Positions 37,501 to 45,094 of a stretch of 64,000 nt of DNA are shown one piece after another (the first letter of the stretch is position 1; each line of letters opens with the position of its first letter). Source of the stretch: Jejuia sp047345485. GTDB taxonomy: Bacteria > Bacteroidota > Bacteroidia > Flavobacteriales > Flavobacteriaceae. The position numbers and the translations under genes are program-made. The stretch spans positions 62,001 to 126,000 of the forward strand of contig NZ_JBLFEN010000007.1 in NCBI RefSeq assembly GCF_047345485.1, given 5' to 3'. The notes beneath the pieces were generated by a model. That model was given only the letters and a program-made list of their open reading frames with translations. It ran no database searches and was not told where the DNA came from.

Positions 37501-37604
37501 GTAGGTATTTCTTCAACAAACTCGTTTTGTTTTAGCGTCTCAACAATAGAGCTATTTTCGTTTAGCTCTTCAACACTTTTCCAGTATTTCTTGTTTGATG
37601 ACAT
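34503..37604 (-). CDS. actB: Alternative complex III subunit ActB (molybdopterin-oxidoreductase-like plus Fe-S domains)
   Basis: The large periplasmic subunit, 1033 residues. A twin-arginine signal (TSRRDFLKYVGFTTAAASLA) begins about residue 51 after a long N-region, and the AACEG that follows could be a lipobox. Residues ~90-720 resemble a molybdopterin oxidoreductase fold, which in this complex does not bind a pterin. The C-terminal part carries four Fe-S cluster motifs: CTGCGACVIACHAENN, CQHCNHAPCETVCPV, CVGTRYCANNCPYK and CSMCIQKTQ...CNNG. It hands quinol electrons to the haem subunits. Located 28 bp before actC. Confidence 0.94.
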   Translation of the reverse strand: MSSNKKYWKSVEELNENSSIVETLKQNEFVEEIPTDEFLGDKDTLEATSTSRRDFLKYVGFTTAAASLAACEGPVKKSIPYVVQPTEIIPGVANYYATTIANGFDFASILVKTREGRPIKIENNKMAATNGGANARVNASVLGLYDSLRVKGPKKEGNDISWETFDAETSKILTDIAAANKPIVLLTQTYASPSTNKLVTEFSEKYGNVSHIQYDAVSESTALDAFQAKYGERGLANYDFAKAMTIVSVGADFIGDWQGGGFDAGYSKNRIPDHGKMSRHVQFESNMTLTGANADKRVPLTPSQQKQVLAKLYSLIVGGSVSTDLPEDINTIVAKTASELKKAGSKGVVVTGLQDVNAQTVALEINETLRSKAFDPKTPVKTRQGNDVSVMQLVADMKAGKVGALIISGVNPAYTLPNADGFLEGLKNTTLSVAFSQKEDETASECQYIAAAPHYLESWGDVELKKGHYALTQPTIRTLFDTRQFQESLLKWLGNDSSYHDYIKSTWGTNILGESSFNKALHDGVYVGAIAESVELADVEDKNIESPSGNAARALASSATSNGLELTLYTKVGMGDGQQANNPWLQEFPDPITRTSWDNYLTVSKADAETLGLINENVANGGLNSNYAKITVNGVSAITPVIIQPGQAKGSVGLALGYGKKLGLKEEMQTGVNAYPLYQNFNTVQNVSVEAVSGTHEFACIQLHNTLMGRGDILRETTLEVFNTKHRDVWNKVPTVSLNHEETPVTSPEVDLWDEFDRSIGHHFNLSIDLNACTGCGACVIACHAENNVPVVGKTEVRRSRDMHWLRIDRYYSSDETFEGDNTKKEDMSGLWGDNGSLGGFGEMEDPSANPQVAFQPVMCQHCNHAPCETVCPVAATAHGRQGQNHMAYNRCVGTRYCANNCPYKVRRFNWFLYTGNDEFDYHMNDDLGRMVLNPDVVVRSRGVMEKCSMCIQKTQKTILDAKRDRRVIKDGEFQTACSAACNNGAMIFGDINDKDSKVAKLKEDNRMYHLLESVGTKPNVMYQTKVRNTTEV

Positions 37605-37676
37605 ATTATATAATTGAATTACTTCTTATTAATTACTTAAAATTTTCCATCTCCATGGAAAAGATAAATCTATTTT

Positions 37677-39026
37677 TTAATAGTGACACTTACCACATTC
37701 TAAACCACCCATTTGAGCAGCAGTCAAATTCTCTACACCATATTTTTTTGATAATTCTTCATGAATTTTCTCATAATAGGCATTATCTTTTACAGCAACA
37801 TTTGTTTCTCTGTGACAGTTGATACACCAACCCATGGTTAATGGCGCATGTTGATACATAACTTCCATCTCTTCAACTGGACCATGACATGTTTGACACT
37901 CTACACCAGCAACCGTAACATGTTGAGAGTGATTAAAATATGCAAAGTCTGGTAAGTTGTGTATTCTAATCCATTTTACAGGTTTAGATTCTCCAGTATA
38001 TTTTTGATTTTCATCATCCCATCCTGCAGCAGCATAAAGCTTTTTAATTTCAGCATTGTAGTCAACACCATATTCTAGCAAACCTTCTTGCTGTGTTTCT
38101 TCTGCTACTTGATAAATTGACTTGTGACAATTCATACAAACATTTAAAGAAGGAATACCTGAATGCTTACTAACTCTTGCTGAAGAGTGACAATACTTAC
38201 AATCTATACCATTATCACCAGCATGTATTCTGTGAGAATAATGTATTGGCTGTACTGGTTCGTATCCTTGATCTACCCCTATTTGCGATAAATACCCATA
38301 TACAAAATATGCACTTGATAGTAAAAAGAAAATAGCAACAACAATCATTAAAAATTGATTTTGCACAAAAGCTTTCCAGAGTGGTGTTCTCTTAGAAGCT
38401 TCTTCTAACTCGATACTTTGAGCAGATGCAAATCGGCGCAATGTTTTATTTACTAGATACAACCCTATTGCTAAAAGTGCAAACAAAATTGCTAGAGCTC
38501 CTAAAATAATAGTATTTGAAAGCCCACCTGAGTTATCACCAGCACCACCCTGTGGAGCAGCAGCTACAGCAGTAGCAGCAGGTGCCTTTTTTTCTTGAGC
38601 AGTGTATGCTAAAATATTATCAATATCCTCATTAGAAAACTGAGGAAAAGCAGTCATTGCAGCACCACCATACTCATTGTAAATTTTGTTGGCATAAGCA
38701 TCACCTGATTTGATAACGCCAGCACTATTTTTTATCCAAGCATAAAGCCACTCTCTCGTTAACCCTTCTTCTTCTGATAAACGCGTCTCAACATTTCGTA
38801 ATGCAGGACCAGTCATCTTCTTATCTAATTGGTGACAAGCAGCACAGTTTGCATTAAAAAGAGATTTTCCCTTTGCAGGGTCTCCTTCCTGCGCAGAAAT
38901 TGATGTGGTAAACGCTAATAATACAATTAAGCCCAAACGAAGGATGGAGTTGCTTAATCTTCGGTGTATCACCTGTTTCATATTGTTAGTTATATTAACT
39001 TCTAAACTTTGGTACGATTTTTTCAT
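37677..39026 (-). CDS. actA: Alternative complex III subunit ActA, multihaem cytochrome c with fused mono-haem domain
   Basis: Six CxxCH motifs are visible: CAACH in an N-terminal class I-like cytochrome domain (KGKSLFNANCAACHQLDKKM), then CKYCH, CMNCH, CQTCH, CINCH and CGKCH in the pentahaem part. The two parts are joined by an Ala/Gly linker and two membrane helices (IILGALAILFALLAIGLYLV and FLMIVVAIFFLLSSAYFVYG). It is the first gene of the operon. The start at 39026 gives a long polar N-terminus; Met16 (38981, MKQVIHRRLSNSILRLGLIVL) gives a more normal signal peptide and may be the true start. Confidence 0.92.
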   Translation of the reverse strand: MKKSYQSLEVNITNNMKQVIHRRLSNSILRLGLIVLLAFTTSISAQEGDPAKGKSLFNANCAACHQLDKKMTGPALRNVETRLSEEEGLTREWLYAWIKNSAGVIKSGDAYANKIYNEYGGAAMTAFPQFSNEDIDNILAYTAQEKKAPAATAVAAAPQGGAGDNSGGLSNTIILGALAILFALLAIGLYLVNKTLRRFASAQSIELEEASKRTPLWKAFVQNQFLMIVVAIFFLLSSAYFVYGYLSQIGVDQGYEPVQPIHYSHRIHAGDNGIDCKYCHSSARVSKHSGIPSLNVCMNCHKSIYQVAEETQQEGLLEYGVDYNAEIKKLYAAAGWDDENQKYTGESKPVKWIRIHNLPDFAYFNHSQHVTVAGVECQTCHGPVEEMEVMYQHAPLTMGWCINCHRETNVAVKDNAYYEKIHEELSKKYGVENLTAAQMGGLECGKCHY

Positions 39027-39061
39027 AAATATAGTGAAAAAACACAGTTGTAAAACTCATG

Positions 39062-39069
39062 CAAAAGTA
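39062..39069 (-). promoter_or_regulatory. Predicted -7 box of the act-cox operon
   Basis: Minus-strand TACTTTTG, a full match to TAnnTTTG, 36 bp upstream of the first possible actA ATG. No convincing -33 element. Confidence 0.5.
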
Positions 39070-39120
39070 ATACTTAAAGTCGATTTGTAAAATGTTAGCG
39101 AACTGTTAATTGATAATTTA

Positions 39121-39145
39121 GATATATTCTAAATAAGAATATATC
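39121..39145. repeat. Perfect inverted repeat between actA and the SPOR gene
   Basis: GATATATTCT (39121-39130) and AGAATATATC (39136-39145) are exact reverse complements around a 5-base spacer. It lies between two divergent promoters (39062-39069 and 39168-39175), so an operator role is possible. There is no T-run typical of a terminator. Confidence 0.7.
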
Positions 39146-39167
39146 TCATGTTTTAGTTTATCTCGTA

Positions 39168-39175
39168 TATATTTG
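39168..39175 (+). promoter_or_regulatory. Predicted -7 box of the SPOR-domain gene
   Basis: TATATTTG, full match to TAnnTTTG, 23 bp before the ATG at 39199. Pattern match only. Confidence 0.5.
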
Positions 39176-39198
39176 TATAAGTTAATAAAAATAGAAAA

Positions 39199-39582
39199 AT
39201 GAATTTAAAAAACATATTTTTTACTGTAGTATTTACAACAATTTTAGTGCAGTTTGGACATACACAAGAAGGCAAAGTTATTATAAATCAAGATGATAGA
39301 ATCTCTGATCTTTTAGAGCTGAAAAAGAAAATGAATAGAAACGAAACCGATCCTAAACGCTATAAAATTCAGGTGTATTCTGGAAATAGAAGTGGTGCAC
39401 AAAACGCTCAAAACAATTTTTCTGGTACTTTTGGACAGTGGCAGCCTGTGATGCATTATGAAACACCCAATTTTAAGGTTTGGGCTGGTAATTTTACAAC
39501 ACGCTTGGAGGCAGATAGAGCTTTAAAGAAAATAAAACGAAAGTTTCCTGCTGCTTTTATTTTTAAGCCTAAGAAAAACTAG
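39199..39582 (+). CDS. Exported SPOR-domain protein
   Basis: A 127-residue protein with a signal peptide (IFFTVVFTTILVQFGHTQ, residues 5-22) and a C-terminal SPOR domain from about residue 53 (RYKIQVYSGNRSGAQNAQNNF ... FKVWAGNFTTRLEADRALKKIK). SPOR domains bind denuded peptidoglycan glycan strands, so a periplasmic cell-wall role, perhaps at the division site, is likely. It is transcribed alone, with its own promoter box upstream and a shared terminator (39611-39648) towards infB. Confidence 0.88.
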   Translation: MNLKNIFFTVVFTTILVQFGHTQEGKVIINQDDRISDLLELKKKMNRNETDPKRYKIQVYSGNRSGAQNAQNNFSGTFGQWQPVMHYETPNFKVWAGNFTTRLEADRALKKIKRKFPAAFIFKPKKN

Positions 39583-39610
39583 ATTGTAAAATTTAAAACT
39601 ATACAAAAAT

Positions 39611-39648
39611 AAAAAAGCGAGCTAATTAAAATTAGCCCGCTTTTTTTT
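39611..39648. terminator. Bidirectional terminator between SPOR gene and infB
   Basis: A-run plus GCGAGCTAAT (39617-39626) pairs with ATTAGCCCGC (39631-39640) with one mismatch, followed by eight T. It is flanked by T/A-runs on both sides and serves the two convergent genes. Confidence 0.88.
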
Positions 39649-39662
39649 ATGGATTGAAAAAT

Positions 39663-42389
39663 TTACTTTAATTTTTTCTTTACTTCTACTTCATGGAAGG
39701 CTTCTATAATATCACCTTCTTTGATATCGTTATAATTCTTCACTTGCATACCACAATCGTAACCTTTAGAAACTTCTTTAGCATCATCTTTAAATCGTTT
39801 TAACGATGCTAATTCTCCTGTAAGCACTACTACACCATCCCTTATAAGTCGTATACTAGAGTTTCTAAATATCTTACCGTTTGTTACCATACAACCAGCG
39901 ATACTTCCAATTTTAGATACTTTAAATACTTGCCTAATTTCTGCTGTACCAGTAACTTCTTCTTTTAGCTCTGGAGATAACATGCCTTCCATCGCATCTT
40001 TAAGATCGTTAATTGCATCGTAAATAATTGAGTATGTTCTGATATCGATTTCTTCCTTATCAGCTATATCTCTTGCATTTCCAACTGGTCGCACATTAAA
40101 TCCTACAATAATAGCATCAGAAGCTGAAGCTAATAATACATCACTTTCAGTAATAGCACCAACACCCTTGTGGAGTATGTTTACTTGTATTTCTTCAGTA
40201 GATAATTTTTGGAAGGAATCTGTTAATGCTTCAACAGAACCATCCACATCACCTTTTAGTATAATATTCAACTCTTGGAAATCGCCTAATGCAATACGAC
40301 GGCCTATTTCATCTAGTGTGATATGACGTTGTGTTCTAACAGATTGCTCACGTTGTAATTGCGAACGTTTTGCTGCAATTTGTTTTGCTTCTCGCTCATC
40401 TTCAAAAACATTAAATTTATCGCCTGCTTGTGGTGCACCATCTAAACCAAGAATAGATACTGGTGTTGATGGCCCCGCTTCTTCTATATCATTACCACGC
40501 TCATCATGCATAGCTTTAACTTTACCACTATGCTGTCCAGCCAATACATAATCGCCAACACGAAGCGTACCAGCTTGCACTAATATTGTTGAAACGTAGC
40601 CACGACCTTTATCTAGAAAGGCTTCAACTACGGTTCCTAAAGCTGGTTTCTCAGGATTAGCTTTTAATTCAAGTAATTCTGCCTCAAGTAGCACTTTTTC
40701 TAATAACTCTTTTACTCCAGTACCTACTTTAGCAGATATATCATGAGATTGTACTTTACCGCCCCAATCTTCAACTAATAAATTCATATTAGCAAGACCT
40801 TCTTTAATTTTTTCAGGATTAGCTGCTGGTAAATCAATTTTATTAATTGCAAATACAATTGGTACTCCTGCTGCTTGTGCGTGAGAAATTGCCTCTTTAG
40901 TTTGCGGCATAATATCGTCATCTGCAGCTGCTACAATAATAGCAATATCGGTAACTTGAGCACCACGCGCACGCATTGCGGTAAACGCTTCGTGACCTGG
41001 TGTATCTAAGAATGCTATTTTTTGTCCGTTATCTAATGTAACACCGTATGCACCAATATGCTGGGTAATACCACCAGATTCTCCTGCTATAACGTTTTCT
41101 TCACGTATGTAATCTAAAAGTGATGTTTTACCATGATCTACATGTCCCATTACCGTTACAATAGGTGCGCGAGATTTTAAATCTTCTGGTTTGTCTTCTA
41201 CTTCTTCAATAGATTCTTCTATATCGGCAGTAACAAACTCTACTTCATAACCAAATTCTTCAGCTACTATTGATAGGGTCTCAGCATCTAAACGCTGGTT
41301 CATTGTTACCATCATACCTAAAGACATACATGCCGAAATAATTTCGGTTACACCAACATCCATCATAGTTGCTACCTCACTTGCAGTAACAAATTCTGTT
41401 ACTTTAAGTATTTTGCTTTCTGCTGCTTCTGCTTGTAATTCTTTTTCGGTTTGATCTCTATGTTGGTCTCTTTTCTCTCTACGATACTTAGCACCTTTTC
41501 CTTTAGAAGATTTTCCTTGTAATTTCTCAAGTGTTTCTCTTACTTGTTTTTTTACATCCTCTTCGCTAGGTTCTTCCTTAACTACATTACGACGCCCCTG
41601 TCCTTTTCCTTTAAATCTATCGTTTCGGTTACCACCTCTTTGGTTATTTCCTCCTTGTCCACCTGGACCAGCTTTACTTATACGACGACGTTTTTTCTTG
41701 GGATCGTTAGACTTATCAGAAGTTTTCTTGTCTTCCTTTTTCTTTTTAGGTTTATTGAATTTTGTTAAGTCAATTTTATCACCTGCAATTTTAGGTCCTG
41801 TAAGTTTTTTGTATTGTGTTTTTACTTTTTCGTCAGGAGTAACTAATTCTCCGTCTACAACAACTGGCTTAGGCGTTTCTTTAACTTCCTTTTTCTGTTC
41901 TACAACAGGTGTTTCTTCTTTTTTCTCTGGCGCCTTAACTTTAGCGGCTTTAGCTGGTGCTTCTTTTACTTCTTCCTTAGCAACTGGCTGTTCTTTTACA
42001 ACAGGCTTTTCTTTAGCTTTTTTAGGTTCTAAATCTATTTTACCAACAGTTTTAGGCCCTGAAAGCGACTTAGAAGCTTTAACTACTTCCTCTTGTTTTG
42101 CTTTTTCTCTAGCTTCCTGTGCTTTTTGCTTTTCTTCTAGCTCTTTTTCACGCTTTATACGTAAATCTTCTTTTTCTTTCAGCTTAGCTTCACTAACTTC
42201 TTGCGACTTCATTTTTTTATTCGCATCTGTTTCAAATTCATCTGAAAGCACATTATATGTTTCTTCCGAAATTTTTGTAGTAGGACGCTTCTCTATATCA
42301 ATGCCTTTGGAATCTAAAAATTCCACAGCACGATCTAAAGAAATATTAAGCTCGCGTAAAACTTTATTTAATCTAATTGTGTCAGCCAT
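39663..42389 (-). CDS. infB: Translation initiation factor IF-2
   Basis: The GTPase that brings initiator tRNA to the 30S ribosome. It has 908 residues. The N-terminus has an IF2_N-like domain (IRLNKVLRELNISLDRAVEFL), then a highly charged Lys/Glu-rich linker to about residue 330. The G domain has GHVDHGKTSLLDYIRE (G1), DTPGHEAF (G3) and AINKIDL (G4) around residues 410-540, followed by domains II-IV (RGYVSTILVQAGTLRVGDYVLAGQ, VGFNVRPVG). It lies 73 bp after nusA; rimP-nusA-infB is the classic order. Confidence 0.97.
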   Translation of the reverse strand: MADTIRLNKVLRELNISLDRAVEFLDSKGIDIEKRPTTKISEETYNVLSDEFETDANKKMKSQEVSEAKLKEKEDLRIKREKELEEKQKAQEAREKAKQEEVVKASKSLSGPKTVGKIDLEPKKAKEKPVVKEQPVAKEEVKEAPAKAAKVKAPEKKEETPVVEQKKEVKETPKPVVVDGELVTPDEKVKTQYKKLTGPKIAGDKIDLTKFNKPKKKKEDKKTSDKSNDPKKKRRRISKAGPGGQGGNNQRGGNRNDRFKGKGQGRRNVVKEEPSEEDVKKQVRETLEKLQGKSSKGKGAKYRREKRDQHRDQTEKELQAEAAESKILKVTEFVTASEVATMMDVGVTEIISACMSLGMMVTMNQRLDAETLSIVAEEFGYEVEFVTADIEESIEEVEDKPEDLKSRAPIVTVMGHVDHGKTSLLDYIREENVIAGESGGITQHIGAYGVTLDNGQKIAFLDTPGHEAFTAMRARGAQVTDIAIIVAAADDDIMPQTKEAISHAQAAGVPIVFAINKIDLPAANPEKIKEGLANMNLLVEDWGGKVQSHDISAKVGTGVKELLEKVLLEAELLELKANPEKPALGTVVEAFLDKGRGYVSTILVQAGTLRVGDYVLAGQHSGKVKAMHDERGNDIEEAGPSTPVSILGLDGAPQAGDKFNVFEDEREAKQIAAKRSQLQREQSVRTQRHITLDEIGRRIALGDFQELNIILKGDVDGSVEALTDSFQKLSTEEIQVNILHKGVGAITESDVLLASASDAIIVGFNVRPVGNARDIADKEEIDIRTYSIIYDAINDLKDAMEGMLSPELKEEVTGTAEIRQVFKVSKIGSIAGCMVTNGKIFRNSSIRLIRDGVVVLTGELASLKRFKDDAKEVSKGYDCGMQVKNYNDIKEGDIIEAFHEVEVKKKLK

Positions 42390-42462
42390 AAATTGCCTTT
42401 ATAATCTCAAATATAATATGATTACCTATTCTGTTCTAATTTATTAGAAAATAGAATTGGTA

Positions 42463-43695
42463 TTAATCTTCGAATTCTTCTTTAAGAATTCTAATAACGT
42501 CGTTTATTGTTTCTTCCTCCAAGTCTGTTCTTTTCACTAAATCGTTAACATCTTGTTCTAGGACACTTTTAGCGGTATCTAATCCTGCTTTACTGAATTC
42601 TGATATAATCCACTGTTCTATTTCATCAGAGAATTCACTTAATTCTACATCTTCTTCTGCGCCTTCTCTAAATACATCAATTTCATAACCTGTTAATTGG
42701 CCCGCCAAACGTATGTTATGACCGCCTCTACCAATAGCTTTACTAACTTCTTCTGGTTTTAAAATTACCTCAGCACGTTTTGTTTCTTCATCTAATTTGA
42801 TTGAAGTTACACGTGCAGGACTTAATGCTCTAGTTACAAATAGTTGTAGATTATTGGTGTAATTAATTACATCAATATTTTCGTTTCCTAACTCACGCAC
42901 AATACCGTGAATTCTAGAACCTTTCATACCAACACAAGCACCTACAGGGTCTATTCTATCATCATAAGAATCTACTGCTACTTTTGCTTTTTCACCAGGT
43001 ATTCTTACTACTTTTTTTATAGTAATTAAACCATCAAAAACTTCAGGTATTTCTTGTTCAAATAATTTTTCAAGAAATACAGGAGAGCTTCTCGACATAA
43101 TGATTGTAGGTTTTGCGCCTTTAAGCTCTACACTATCAATTACACCTCTTACATTATCACCTTTTCTAAAAAAATCTGAAGGTATTTGTCTATCTTTCGG
43201 TAATACAATTTCATTACCTTCATCATCTAATAAAATTACAGCTCTATGACGAATATGATGTACTTCAGCAGTATAAATTTCGCCTACTAAATCTTTAAAT
43301 TGCTTATAGATTATGGTATTGTCATGCTCATGAATTTTAGAAATTAGATTTTGGCGAAGTGCTAAGATAGCACGTCTTCCAAGGTCTACTAATTTTACTT
43401 CTTCAGACACGTCTTCACCTACCTCAAAATCTGGCTCAATCTTTCTAGCTTCGGCTAATGAAATTTCTTGATTAGGCTCTTCTACTTCACCATCAGCAAC
43501 CACAATACGGTTTCTCCAAATTTCTAAATCGCCTTTATCTGGATTTACAATAATATCAAAATTATCATCATCTCCAAATTTCTTCTTTAAAGCGCTTCTA
43601 AAAACATCTTCTAAAATCGCCATTAGCGTAACACGATCAATTAACTTATCGTCTTTGAATTCTGAAAAAGATTCAATTAACGCAACATTCTCCAT
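42463..43695 (-). CDS. nusA: Transcription termination/antitermination factor NusA
   Basis: NusA binds RNA polymerase and nascent RNA and shapes pausing, termination and antitermination. The 410-residue form has the N-terminal polymerase-binding domain (SFSEFKDDKLIDRVTLMAIL), an S1 domain (VGEIYTAEVHHI ... FFRKGDNVRGVIDSV) and KH domains (GACVGMKGSRIHGIVRELGNENIDVI, ARVTSIKLDEE, AIGRGGHNIRLAGQLTG). It lacks the C-terminal acidic repeats of enterobacterial NusA, as is usual outside proteobacteria. Located 13 bp after rimP; see the leader hairpin at 44179-44204, which could be an autoregulatory target. Confidence 0.97.
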   Translation of the reverse strand: MENVALIESFSEFKDDKLIDRVTLMAILEDVFRSALKKKFGDDDNFDIIVNPDKGDLEIWRNRIVVADGEVEEPNQEISLAEARKIEPDFEVGEDVSEEVKLVDLGRRAILALRQNLISKIHEHDNTIIYKQFKDLVGEIYTAEVHHIRHRAVILLDDEGNEIVLPKDRQIPSDFFRKGDNVRGVIDSVELKGAKPTIIMSRSSPVFLEKLFEQEIPEVFDGLITIKKVVRIPGEKAKVAVDSYDDRIDPVGACVGMKGSRIHGIVRELGNENIDVINYTNNLQLFVTRALSPARVTSIKLDEETKRAEVILKPEEVSKAIGRGGHNIRLAGQLTGYEIDVFREGAEEDVELSEFSDEIEQWIISEFSKAGLDTAKSVLEQDVNDLVKRTDLEEETINDVIRILKEEFED

Positions 43696-43708
43696 AACTC
43701 TACTTGAA

Positions 43709-44170
43709 TTAAAATTTAATCATAACTTTTGCTTCTACAATATCGCTGTAAGCCACATTGGCTTGCTTTTTAACAGTAACCTTACCTTTACCTATTGGTT
43801 TGGGTTCTCTAGTTTTCCACTCTAAAAGAATGTTATTATCGCTAGCTTCTGCCAAAACACCTTCTATGTTATCTGAAGTTGTTTTAACTTTTAAGGTTCT
43901 ATTTAAATGTCTTTTGTATTGTCTTTTATTAACTAAAGGCGAACTTGCACCTGCAGACATTACTTCTAAAGAAAAGTCTTGCTCTTCCCTATCTAAATTG
44001 TGTTCTATAGCTCTGCTTAAAAACATACAATCTTCTACAAGCACCCCTTTATCACCATCAACAATTACTTTGATGTGGTTTGCAGAATTAATATCAAAAT
44101 CTATTAAAAATAAATCTTGACGTTCTTCAAGTGCTTTATCTAGTAAATCTTGTACAGTTTTCTTAAACAT
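43709..44170 (-). CDS. rimP: Ribosome maturation factor RimP
   Basis: RimP assists 30S subunit maturation. I start it at ATG 44168-44170 (MFKKTVQDLLDKALEERQDLFLID), giving 153 residues, the family's usual length and N-terminus. An in-frame ATG 36 bp upstream (44206) would add 12 residues (MRGRKVPSFYTN), but those codons are the arms of a perfect terminator-like hairpin, so it is unlikely to be used. RLEV-like LEVMSAGASSPL and KVKTTSDNIEGVLAEASDNNILLEW match the family. First gene of rimP-nusA-infB. Confidence 0.93.
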   Translation of the reverse strand: MFKKTVQDLLDKALEERQDLFLIDFDINSANHIKVIVDGDKGVLVEDCMFLSRAIEHNLDREEQDFSLEVMSAGASSPLVNKRQYKRHLNRTLKVKTTSDNIEGVLAEASDNNILLEWKTREPKPIGKGKVTVKKQANVAYSDIVEAKVMIKF

Positions 44171-44178
44171 ATTAGTAT

Positions 44179-44204
44179 AAAAAGAGGGGACTTTCCGTCC
44201 CCTC
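44179..44204 (-). terminator. Terminator-like hairpin in the rimP-nusA-infB leader (attenuator candidate)
   Basis: On the minus strand GAGGGGAC (44204-44197) and GTCCCCTC (44191-44184) form a perfect 8-bp GC-rich stem with a GGAAA loop, followed directly by five T (44183-44179). It lies 8 bases before the rimP ATG and about 20 bases after the predicted transcription start. It fits an intrinsic terminator inside the leader of the operon encoding NusA. Confidence 0.8.
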
Positions 44205-44231
44205 ATATTTAATTTCGCCTTTTCAACGCGG

Positions 44232-44239
44232 CAAATATA
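44232..44239 (-). promoter_or_regulatory. Predicted -7 box of the rimP-nusA-infB operon
   Basis: Minus-strand TATATTTG, a full TAnnTTTG match, 27 bp upstream of the leader hairpin. It places the hairpin within the transcribed leader. Confidence 0.6.
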
Positions 44240-44475
44240 ATATATTTAATTGATTTTTAAAGAACTTATATCTGTTTTTATCCATCTACCGTTTGGATTT
44301 TTATAAAAATCTTAACCATTAGCTTATTTTTTCTGATTAATTTAAAAAACAGCACTTATTTACAACGATTATTAACAGAAACAATAATTACACAACTATT
44401 AATCAGATCACTTTGATTCAAAATGTTAATTATGAGTAATCCGTTGTACATTTTGAGTTGAAGTAAACAGTGTAA
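44240..44475. other. AT-rich intergenic stretch, no gene seen
   Basis: No coding frame with family resemblance and no RNA gene recognised. It holds the upstream flank of the rimP promoter. The next block (44476-44594) is a structured repeat. Confidence 0.6.
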
Positions 44476-44594
44476 TGTCAGTTCGAGTGATTTTTTTGAT
44501 AAAAAAATCGTATCGAGAACCAATTCATATTAAAAATTCTTATTCTCGATACAAATTTCACTCATTTCAATCGTGAAATTCACTCGAATTGACA
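44476..44594. repeat. 119-bp cloverleaf-like palindromic repeat element
   Basis: Four nested or side-by-side stems are visible. The outer TGTCAGTTCGAGTG (44476-44489) pairs with CACTCGAATTGACA (44581-44594) with one mismatch. GATTTTTTT/AAAAAAATC (44489-44497/44501-44509) and AATTTCAC/GTGAAATT (44554-44561/44573-44580) form side hairpins. GTATCGAGAA/TTCTCGATAC (44510-44519/44543-44552) forms the central stem. It resembles dispersed REP-type palindromes common in flavobacterial genomes. No coding frame. Confidence 0.85.
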
Positions 44595-44780
44595 GAATTT
44601 TGTCTAAATACACAATGAGTATGAGTAATTAATTGATTAAGCATAAATTCAATATTTGTAGCATTACAAAACCTAAATTTAAATAATACTTTCAAAAACA
44701 CCTTATTAGTTTTTGCTCAACTAATCGTTTGTTGCTTTACTTTTTTCAACACAAACGTTCCTTAACATATTAAAACAAAA

Positions 44781-44807
44781 AAGTCCTCAAATTAGATTTG
44801 AAGACTT
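44781..44807 (-). terminator. Terminator of the tRNA-Gln transcript
   Basis: AAGTCCTCAAAT (44781-44792) pairs with ATTTGAAGACTT (44796-44807) through one wobble pair. On the minus strand it is followed by a T-run. It lies 12 bp after the tRNA 3' end. Confidence 0.85.
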
Positions 44808-44819
44808 CTTAAAAAACTG

Positions 44820-44892
44820 TTGGCCCACTAGGGCTCGAACCTAGACTCTTTGGTACCAAAAACCAACGTGTTGCCAGTTACACCATGGGCCA
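44820..44892 (-). tRNA. tRNA-Gln (anticodon TTG)
   Basis: The minus strand folds into a full cloverleaf. The acceptor stem is TGGCCCA/TGGGCCA with discriminator A at 44820. The anticodon stem TTGGT/ACCAA encloses TTTTGGT (anticodon TTG), and the T arm contains GGTTCGAGC. The U1-A72 end pair is characteristic of glutamine tRNAs. CCA is not encoded. It has its own promoter and terminator, so it is a single-gene transcript. Confidence 0.96.
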
Positions 44893-44908
44893 ATTTTAAT
44901 TGAGGATG

Positions 44909-44938
44909 CAAATTTAGCACAAAGTTTTATTTGCGCAA
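44909..44938 (-). promoter_or_regulatory. Promoter of tRNA-Gln
   Basis: On the minus strand TTG (44938-44936), 19 bases, then TAAATTTG (44916-44909) fits the Bacteroidota consensus TTG-N19-TAnnTTTG very well. It lies 16 bp upstream of the tRNA. Confidence 0.7.
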
Positions 44939-45094
44939 GTATTTTTTTAGAAAATTAATAGTTAGACAAAAAAAAAGATACGTTTTAATTATAATCTATG
45001 TGTCCTTATAGCGTTAATGTTAACGGTACTATAATATTTATTCTTGTTTGATATTTATTATTAAATTCGCCACAGCTAACAAACACAGATTTAA

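Noticed and set aside
41698..42447. 249-codon plus-strand open frame rich in Ser/Phe/Leu
   Set aside because: Antisense to the Lys/Glu-rich N-terminal linker of infB; the odd composition is the mirror of that linker.
44171..44206. Upstream in-frame ATG adding 12 residues to RimP
   Set aside because: These codons are the arms of the leader hairpin, and the family's usual N-terminus matches the downstream ATG.
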